The notes beneath the pieces were generated by a model. That model did no database searches. It saw nothing but the letters and a program-made list of their open reading frames with translations, and was not told the origin of the DNA. A stretch of DNA of 64,000 bases from Microbacterium sp. LKL04 (GTDB taxonomy: Bacteria > Actinomycetota > Actinomycetes > Actinomycetales > Microbacteriaceae). The stretch spans positions 2,418,001 to 2,482,000 of the forward strand of contig NZ_LT627736.1 in assembly GCF_900102005.1 (NCBI RefSeq), read 5' to 3'. Made by a program: the position numbers and the translations under genes. Shown one piece after another: positions 59,195 through 64,000 of the stretch (its first letter is position 1; the number at the start of each line of letters is the position of its first letter).

Positions 59195-60265
59195 TCACGA
59201 AGGACCCGCGCGACCCCGGTCGCCGGGTCCTTCGTCGTTTCGGGCGCCGTCACCGCGGATCCGCCGCACCAGCCGCGTCCAGAGGGACGGCCGAGTCGGA
59301 TGGGTCTGTTCCCAGACCGCTCGTCGGATGCCGGTGCGCTCGATGTGCTGCGAACCGGGCAGATCGTCGACGGTGATACTCCCCCGCAGGAGCTGCACCG
59401 TCTGTCGCGGCAGGCTCAGGGTCGCGACGACGGCGTCGAGCAGAGCATCGTCATTCGGGTGATCCCGCAACGCGTCGAGCGCCGCGGCATCCGTCCCCCA
59501 CTCGGCCAGTGCCGCCTGCGGATCCCGGGGACCGCGACGTGCGCTCAACGAGAGGTCGGCGCGAGCCAGCACCCGCTGCACGTCGGCGATCTCGCCCGCT
59601 CCCGTCAGGACGCCCTGCCAATCCGCTCGCCACGAGGCAGTGAGATCCGGGATGCCGCGCATCGCCCAGCGTCCTTCCGGTGGCTCGTCGTCGAGCGCGA
59701 TCCGGCTGTAGACCTCGACGGTGAGCGCCCCACCCTCCAAGGACAGCCTCACGACCGGGCGCTGCGCGGGCGGCCAGTCCATGTGCGCATCGCCGTGCGT
59801 CTGCACCAGGTGCATGTCCCCTGCCGGCACGACGCTGAGTGAGCACTCGAGCTGCGCGGCGAGCCCCCGTCGCCGCTCCGGATCGATCGGCACGATGCCA
59901 CCCACGACGAGGATGCGAGAGGGCGTTGCCACCGACGGTGCGACACGCGACGAGTCGCCCGATCCCCGTCGGCGAGCGGATGCCGCCAGCACCACCGAGC
60001 CTCGTTCGAGCCGCAGATCGGCTTGCCACTCCTCCGCGAATGCGGCGATGATGGGCGACGGATCCGCACGCACGAGTCGCCCTCCGTCATCCGTGGTGAT
60101 GAGCCGGCCCCAGGCATCCACGGCGACGCGGACGAGGACCCGCTCATCCTCCAGTGCGGTGACCGCGGGCACACCGCGTGTGAAGAGGGATGCCGCGATG
60201 CGCTCGTGTGTCAGATCCCGCCCTCCACGGAGATCGAGATCGGCGATCAGAATCGATCTGGACAC
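59195..60265 (-). CDS. Hypothetical protein next to trxA
   Basis: A 356-residue soluble protein of unknown family, starting at GTG 60265 (VSRSILIADLDLRGGRDLTH). Readable features: ERVLVRVAVDAWGRLITTDDGG, SRILVVGGIVPIDPERRRGLAAQL, and DPQAALAEWGTDAAAL. ATG 60298 would add eleven residues. Its 3' end is shared with the trxA terminator. No motif allows a function. Confidence 0.75.
   Translation of the reverse strand: MSRSILIADLDLRGGRDLTHERIAASLFTRGVPAVTALEDERVLVRVAVDAWGRLITTDDGGRLVRADPSPIIAAFAEEWQADLRLERGSVVLAASARRRGSGDSSRVAPSVATPSRILVVGGIVPIDPERRRGLAAQLECSLSVVPAGDMHLVQTHGDAHMDWPPAQRPVVRLSLEGGALTVEVYSRIALDDEPPEGRWAMRGIPDLTASWRADWQGVLTGAGEIADVQRVLARADLSLSARRGPRDPQAALAEWGTDAAALDALRDHPNDDALLDAVVATLSLPRQTVQLLRGSITVDDLPGSQHIERTGIRRAVWEQTHPTRPSLWTRLVRRIRGDGARNDEGPGDRGRAGPS
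59198..59234 (+). terminator. Strong terminator of trxA, overlapping a convergent gene
   Basis: CGAAGGACCCG at 59198-59208 pairs perfectly with CGGGTCCTTCG at 59224-59234, and GCGACC/GGTCGC extends it inside. TCGTTT follows. The hairpin lies inside the last codons of the minus-strand gene 59195-60265. Confidence 0.8.
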
Positions 60266-60298
60266 GTCCCGACCGTAGCCCGCTCGGGTGAACGGCAA

Positions 60299-60314
60299 TG
60301 TTTCACGTGGAACA
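60299..60314. promoter_or_regulatory. parS site 1 (TGTTTCACGTGGAACA)
   Basis: Inverse of TGTTCCACGTGAAACA, an accepted parS consensus. It lies between the hypothetical gene 59195-60265 and the small gene that follows. One of five parS-like sites spread over about 3 kb around parAB. Confidence 0.9.
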
Positions 60315-60315
60315 T

Positions 60316-60651
60316 TCAGGAGGCGCGGACGGACACATTCCAGGTTCGGTGCGGCTCACTGCCGAGAAGGCGCCACACGGAGGCGCTCAGAGCCGGGTAG
60401 TCGAGTGCGATCTGACGCAGAACGCGGTAGTTGCGAGCCTCGGTCGGACGCTGCCCGCCATCGGAGGCGATGTTCTCGGCGCGCAGGGTCAGCACGACGA
60501 GCTCGTCGACGGTCGGCAGGTCCTCCATGAAGGCCCAGGGGTCCTCGCCGTCGCGGAGGCGTTCCTCGACCAGGACCGAGAGCTCATCCGATGCCTCCGC
60601 ACGGAGTACCTCGAGACTGGCCCGTCGAGGAAGATTGGGACGATCACTCAC
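60316..60651 (-). CDS. Hypothetical protein downstream of parB
   Basis: A 111-residue protein, starting MSDRPNLPRRASLEVLRAEAS and containing SVLVEERLRDGEDPWAFMEDLPTVDELVVLTLRAENIAS. Probably helical. No family is recognised. It follows parB at 50 bases on the same strand and may share its transcript. Confidence 0.75.
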   Translation of the reverse strand: MSDRPNLPRRASLEVLRAEASDELSVLVEERLRDGEDPWAFMEDLPTVDELVVLTLRAENIASDGGQRPTEARNYRVLRQIALDYPALSASVWRLLGSEPHRTWNVSVRAS

Positions 60652-60701
60652 CTTTCAAGCCTACGCTCGGACGCTGAGCGCGAGGCCCGCAGGGCACAGA
60701 A

Positions 60702-61682
60702 TCAGGACGTGCCGAACTCGGTTTCGCCGAGCTCACCGAGGATCCGGTTCAGATCCTGGATCGTAGCGAAATCGATCGTGATCTGGCCTTTCCGTGCCGT
60801 CAGTGCGATCTTCACCTTCGTGTTGAGTCGGTCCCCCAGCCGCTCGGCGACGTCGTCGAGGTGGGCACGGCGCGTCCCCGCCTTCGGCAGTGGCCGGACT
60901 CGGTTCCCGATGGTCTTCGCCGCAGCCTCGGCCGCGCGCACCGACAGGTCCTCATTCACGATCTTGTCGGCGAGTCGCTGCATCGTGTCGACGTCGTCGA
61001 CCGAGAGGATCGCGCGAGCGTGGCCGGCGCTCAGCACTCCCGCCGCGACTCGCTGCTGCACCGGCACCGGCAGGCGCAGGAGACGGATCGTGTTGCTGAT
61101 CTGCGGGCGCGAGCGGCCGATCCGAGTCGCGAGCTCTTCCTGGGTGATCCCGAAGTCCTCGAGGAGTTGCTGATAGGCCGACGCTTCTTCGAGCGGGTTC
61201 AGCTGTGACCGGTGGAGGTTCTCGAGCAGCGCGTCGCGCAGGAGGTTCTCGTCCTCAGTCTCGCGCAGCACGGCGGGAATCGCCGTGAGGCCGGCCTCCC
61301 GTGCCGCACGGGTACGACGCTCACCCATGATGAGCTCGTACTCTCCGTCCTCGTTGCGGCGAACCACGACCGGCTGCAGGACGCCGAACTCACGAACGCT
61401 GTGCACGAGCTCGGCAAGATCATCCGCATCGAAATTCGTGCGCGGCTGGCGGGGGTTCGGAACGATGGCGTTCGGGTCGACCTCGATGAGGCGGGTTCCC
61501 GGAACGGCGACCAGGTCCGCGTCGGCCTCTGTAGCGGCAATCGACTGCTGCTCGGATCCGTCGCTCTTCGCCTCCGGCACTGATGCACCCGGGAAGAACA
61601 CGTCCACGGGACGGGCTTCTGAGGAATCCTGGGTGGGAATGAGGGCGCCGATGCCTCGGCCCAGTCCGGTTCGCTTGGCCAT
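60702..61682 (-). CDS. parB: Chromosome partitioning protein ParB
   Basis: A 326-residue ParB that loads on parS and spreads as a CTP-dependent clamp. CTP-binding GERRTRA is at 120-126, the helix-turn-helix is [25 protein letters not shown] near 170-194, and the C-terminal dimerisation domain ends [13 protein letters not shown]-terminal [16 protein letters not shown] is the ParA-stimulating region. The ATG shares one base with the parA stop. Confidence 0.96.
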   Translation of the reverse strand: MAKRTGLGRGIGALIPTQDSSEARPVDVFFPGASVPEAKSDGSEQQSIAATEADADLVAVPGTRLIEVDPNAIVPNPRQPRTNFDADDLAELVHSVREFGVLQPVVVRRNEDGEYELIMGERRTRAAREAGLTAIPAVLRETEDENLLRDALLENLHRSQLNPLEEASAYQQLLEDFGITQEELATRIGRSRPQISNTIRLLRLPVPVQQRVAAGVLSAGHARAILSVDDVDTMQRLADKIVNEDLSVRAAEAAAKTIGNRVRPLPKAGTRRAHLDDVAERLGDRLNTKVKIALTARKGQITIDFATIQDLNRILGELGETEFGTS

Positions 61683-62611
61683 CAGCCGGCTCCTTCTTCT
61701 GTTCTCTGCTCGTTGCCGCGGCGCGCGATCTCTACCGCGGCTTCGCGATAGGCGACGGCGCCGGCGGATTGTCCGTCGTAGGCGATGACCGTCTGTCCGA
61801 AGCTCGGAGCCTCGGATACGCGGACCGATCGCGGGATGACTGTCTTCAGGACCCGTTCCGGGAAATGTTCGCGCACCTCGTCTGCCACCTGCTGCGCGAG
61901 ACGGGTGCGGCCGTCGTACATCGTCAACAGGATCGTCGACAGGTGCAGCGCGGGGTTGAGGTGCTTCTGGATCATCGAGACACTGCCGAGCAACTGGCTG
62001 AGGCCCTCGAGTGCGTAGTACTCGCACTGGATCGGGATCAGGACCTCGGTCGCGGCGGTGAAAGCGTTGATCGTGAGAAGTCCGAGCGACGGAGGGCAGT
62101 CGATGAAGACGAAGTCGACATGGTTCTCACTCAGATACGCGTCCAGGGCCGTTCGCAGGCGATGCTCGCGGGCGACCTTGGAGACCAACTCGATCTCAGC
62201 ACCCGCCAAGTTGATGGTCGAGGGGGCGCACAGCAGATTCGGGGATTCCGGGCTGCTCTGGATGACATCCGCGAGCGGCTCGTCGTCGATGATCACGTCG
62301 TAGATGCTGGCCACGTCAGCACTGTGGGGGATCCCGAGGGCGGTCGACGCATTTCCCTGCGGATCCAGATCGATCACCAGAACACGTGCACCGACCGATG
62401 CGAGGCCAGCGGCGAGATTCACGGTCGTCGTGGTCTTACCCACGCCGCCCTTCTGGTTCGACACGGTGAGCACGCGCGTCGTGCCGTCGAACTCGACCTC
62501 GATCGCCGCCAATGCCTTCCGGCGCGACGTCAGATTCGCCAACTCGCGGGCGATCGGACTGTCGTCGAAAGAGAAGGGTGCGGGAGAGGTGGTATTCTCC
62601 GAATCCGGCAC
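61682..62611 (-). CDS. parA: Chromosome partitioning ATPase ParA
   Basis: A 309-residue ATPase with the deviant Walker [11 protein letters not shown] (54-63), [14 protein letters not shown] and [15 protein letters not shown]. It moves ParB-parS complexes along the nucleoid. An N-terminal extension of about 45 residues ([41 protein letters not shown]) precedes the core, as in other Micrococcales. Coupled to parB; three parS sites lie just upstream. Confidence 0.96.
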   Translation of the reverse strand: MPDSENTTSPAPFSFDDSPIARELANLTSRRKALAAIEVEFDGTTRVLTVSNQKGGVGKTTTTVNLAAGLASVGARVLVIDLDPQGNASTALGIPHSADVASIYDVIIDDEPLADVIQSSPESPNLLCAPSTINLAGAEIELVSKVAREHRLRTALDAYLSENHVDFVFIDCPPSLGLLTINAFTAATEVLIPIQCEYYALEGLSQLLGSVSMIQKHLNPALHLSTILLTMYDGRTRLAQQVADEVREHFPERVLKTVIPRSVRVSEAPSFGQTVIAYDGQSAGAVAYREAAVEIARRGNEQRTEEGAG

Positions 62612-62680
62612 CTGATACTCCTGTCGTGTCGAGGACTATTCCACTGTAGTCGAGGCCTCCCCTGTCAGCGGATGAGCCTA

Positions 62681-62696
62681 TGTTTCACGTGAAACG
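62681..62696. promoter_or_regulatory. parS-like site 2 (last base changed)
   Basis: TGTTTCACGTGAAACG at 62681-62696; the consensus ends in A. In the rsmG-parA gap. Confidence 0.75.
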
Positions 62697-62708
62697 TGCG
62701 GTGGCGGG

Positions 62709-62724
62709 TGTTTCACGTGAAACA
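62709..62724. promoter_or_regulatory. parS site 3
   Basis: TGTTTCACGTGAAACA, perfect consensus, at 62709-62724 in the gap between parA and rsmG. Confidence 0.95.
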
Positions 62725-62748
62725 TCGACCGTGCCACTAGCGCGGCAC

Positions 62749-62764
62749 TGTTTCACGTGAAACA
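62749..62764. promoter_or_regulatory. parS site 4
   Basis: TGTTTCACGTGAAACA, perfect consensus, at 62749-62764, nine bases beyond the stop of rsmG. Spacing between sites 2, 3 and 4 is 28 and 40 bases. Confidence 0.95.
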
Positions 62765-62773
62765 TGACGGGTG

Positions 62774-63418
62774 TCAGCGCACAGTCGCGCGGATCACCCG
62801 TGTCGGCTCCTCGACGATGCCGTCGCCGATGGGCTCGACGCGGACATCCGACAACCGGAACTTGCGGACGATCTTCTCTGCTGCCGCGATCTCGTTCGCC
62901 GCGTTCGCGCCCTTCAGCAGGATCAACTCCCCGCCGTTCCGGACGAGGGGTGCGGTGATGGGGATGAGCGTACGGAATGCACTGAGCGCGCGCGCCGTCA
63001 CCGCATCCAGGACGGGACCTTCCGTCCAGTCCTCGCCGCGCGCACGGACGATCTCGACGTTGTCGAGCCCCAGCGCGTCAGCCTGCTCGGTCAACCAGGC
63101 GATGCGCCGCTCCATCGGCTCGACGAGCACCCAGCGCACGTCGGGCCGCGCGATCGCGAGGACGAGGCCGGGGAGACCCGCACCGGATCCGATGTCGCCG
63201 ACGCGAGATCCTGCGGTGAACAACGGAGCCGCAACGCCGCTGTTCAGAATGTGGCGCGTCCAAATGCGGGGGAGTTCGAGCGGACCGATGAGCCCGCGTT
63301 CCTCGCCCTGTGCGATCAGCGCTGCGGTGAACCGACGCGCGAGATCAACCCGATCGCCGAAGACGGATGCCGCGGCATCCGGTTCAGCCTCGGGTGTTTC
63401 ACGTGAAACATCACCCAC
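62774..63418 (-). CDS. rsmG: 16S rRNA (guanine527-N7)-methyltransferase RsmG (GidB)
   Basis: A 214-residue methyltransferase that modifies G527 of 16S rRNA. SAM motif VGDIGSGAGLPGLVLAIARP, followed by LVEPMERRIAWLTE. The start is GTG 63418, overlapping the jag stop by eight bases (GTGGGTGA). A parS site lies in codons 3 to 8 of the gene, so VSRETP is the ParB site read as protein. A longer frame from 63619 runs through jag and was rejected. Confidence 0.94.
   Translation of the reverse strand: MGDVSRETPEAEPDAAASVFGDRVDLARRFTAALIAQGEERGLIGPLELPRIWTRHILNSGVAAPLFTAGSRVGDIGSGAGLPGLVLAIARPDVRWVLVEPMERRIAWLTEQADALGLDNVEIVRARGEDWTEGPVLDAVTARALSAFRTLIPITAPLVRNGGELILLKGANAANEIAAAEKIVRKFRLSDVRVEPIGDGIVEEPTRVIRATVR
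63395..63410. promoter_or_regulatory. parS site 5, inside the rsmG coding region
   Basis: TGTTTCACGTGAAACA, perfect consensus, at 63395-63410. It forms the codons for residues near 4-8 of RsmG. Confidence 0.95.
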
Positions 63419-63914
63419 GGCGGAGAACCGTGTGGCGGTCCGCACCTTCGCCGTAGGACTCGGACACCAGGCCGTGTTCTGCGGCGATGTCGTGCACGAG
63501 CTTGCGCTCGTAGCTGGACATCGGTGGGAGGGATGCCTGCGAGGCACCGTCGTCGAGGCGCTCGAGGGCTCGCTCGACGAGCTTCTGCAGCTGGCCTCGA
63601 CGGGCGTCACGGGATCCACCGACGTCCAGGATCAGACGCGAGAAGCGTCCCGTCTTCGTCTGCACAGCGATGCGGGTGAGTTCCTGAAGCGCCTGCACCG
63701 TGTCGGGATCGGCGAGCAGCGACAGCGCGCCGGCCTGCTCGTTCTCGACCGAGACGTAGGCGCGGCCCGCACGCACGTCGAGCGTCAGGTCGCCGTCGAT
63801 GTCGGCGATGTCGAGGATCCCCTCGACGAAGTCGGCCGCGATGTCGCCTTCCTGCTCGAGCTCGTCGACGGTGGGCGCGGGGCGGGCGCCGGCGGTGTTG
63901 TCAGTCGTGGTCAT
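63411..63914 (-). CDS. Jag/KhpB-type RNA-binding protein (KH and R3H domains)
   Basis: A 167-residue protein: acidic N-terminus, KH-like domain (DLTLDVRAGRAYVSVENEQAGALSLLADP) and R3H domain (MSSYERKLVHDIAAEHG, with the Arg and His of the R3H motif). Jag/KhpB binds RNA and in Gram-positive bacteria influences cell elongation. The N-terminal Jag_N module is absent. It is downstream of yidC in the standard order. Confidence 0.93.
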   Translation of the reverse strand: MTTTDNTAGARPAPTVDELEQEGDIAADFVEGILDIADIDGDLTLDVRAGRAYVSVENEQAGALSLLADPDTVQALQELTRIAVQTKTGRFSRLILDVGGSRDARRGQLQKLVERALERLDDGASQASLPPMSSYERKLVHDIAAEHGLVSESYGEGADRHTVLRRG

Positions 63915-63934
63915 CGTGAATCCTTCAGTCCTCG

Positions 63935-64000
63935 TCAGGACGAGCTGTCCTGCTTGCCCTTCTGAGCCTGCTTCTTGGCACGGTTCTTACCTACCGGCTG
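63935..64000 (-). CDS. yidC: C-terminal end of membrane insertase YidC (partial)
   Basis: The last 21 residues of a minus-strand gene that continues beyond the window: VGKNRAKKQAQKGKQDSSS then TGA at 63935-63937. A lysine-rich tail preceding jag is the expected end of YidC/OxaI. The identity rests on gene order, since no membrane segment is in view. Confidence 0.7.
   Translation of the reverse strand, partial: QPVGKNRAKKQAQKGKQDSSS

Overview
The window is a high-G+C (roughly 70%) chromosome segment of a Gram-positive actinobacterium. Gene content and order point to Microbacteriaceae, most likely Microbacterium or a close relative; this is inference from protein families and the origin-proximal gene order, not from a 16S gene, since no rRNA or tRNA gene is visible. 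The right end approaches oriC: thioredoxin genes, parB, parA, rsmG, jag and the tail of yidC, with a cluster of five parS sites. dnaA, dnaN and oriC itself should lie just beyond position 64,000. No prophage, transposase, integrase or CRISPR array is seen.

Layout. 1-5.8 kb: sodium/proton antiporter, small stress membrane proteins, a probable adenine deaminase and a Nei-type DNA glycosylase. 5.8-12 kb: an alpha-glucoside uptake and hydrolysis operon (binding protein, two permeases, GH13 glucosidase) divergent from a ROK regulator, with a 7+4+7 palindrome between them. 12-19.5 kb: single enzymes, among them an iron-sulfur photolyase followed by an SDR that lacks the catalytic tyrosine. 19.6-22.4 kb: copper operon csoR-copZ-copA with a palindrome at its head. 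22.4-27 kb: gluconate/idonate catabolism (GntR regulator, GntP permease, idnO, idnD, gluconokinase). 27-31 kb: an NmrA-type protein, then a translationally coupled trio of UbiA prenyltransferase, CrtI-like oxidoreductase and a cysteine-rich protein; the prenyltransferase appears to start at ATC. 31.4-38 kb: dnaB with a cluster of DnaA-box-like sites upstream, two repetitive secreted proteins (one with an eight-residue period, one with eight cysteine-free chaplin-like repeats), and the rpsF-ssb-rpsR-rplI operon. 38-41.8 kb: WYL regulator, VOC protein and unknowns. 41.8-47.6 kb: a nonulosonic-acid glycan locus (GT2, polysialyltransferase-like protein, NeuA-HAD fusion, NeuB, DUF6716-like glycosyltransferase). 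47.8-50.9 kb: lipoprotein, HxlR regulator with azoreductase, membrane protein with XRE regulator. 50.9-64 kb: cca, methyltransferase, DUF6049 protein, murJ, trxB, trxA, unknowns, parB, parA, rsmG, jag and yidC.

The observations least explained by known families are: (i) three intergenic copies of a palindrome of exactly 82 bp with conserved outer and inner arms and variable interior (near 19.5, 36.2 and 48.5 kb); (ii) the chaplin-like protein with its octad-repeat neighbour; (iii) the ATC start of the prenyltransferase; (iv) the glycan locus, whose HAD fusion and lack of NeuC suggest a Kdn-type polymer; (v) strong over-representation of the word GGATGCC/GGCATCC, which also forms hairpin stems. 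Several genes (the adenine deaminase, the photolyase, an unknown at 39.7 kb) have a TAnnnT element six to eight bases before the start codon and so look leaderless.
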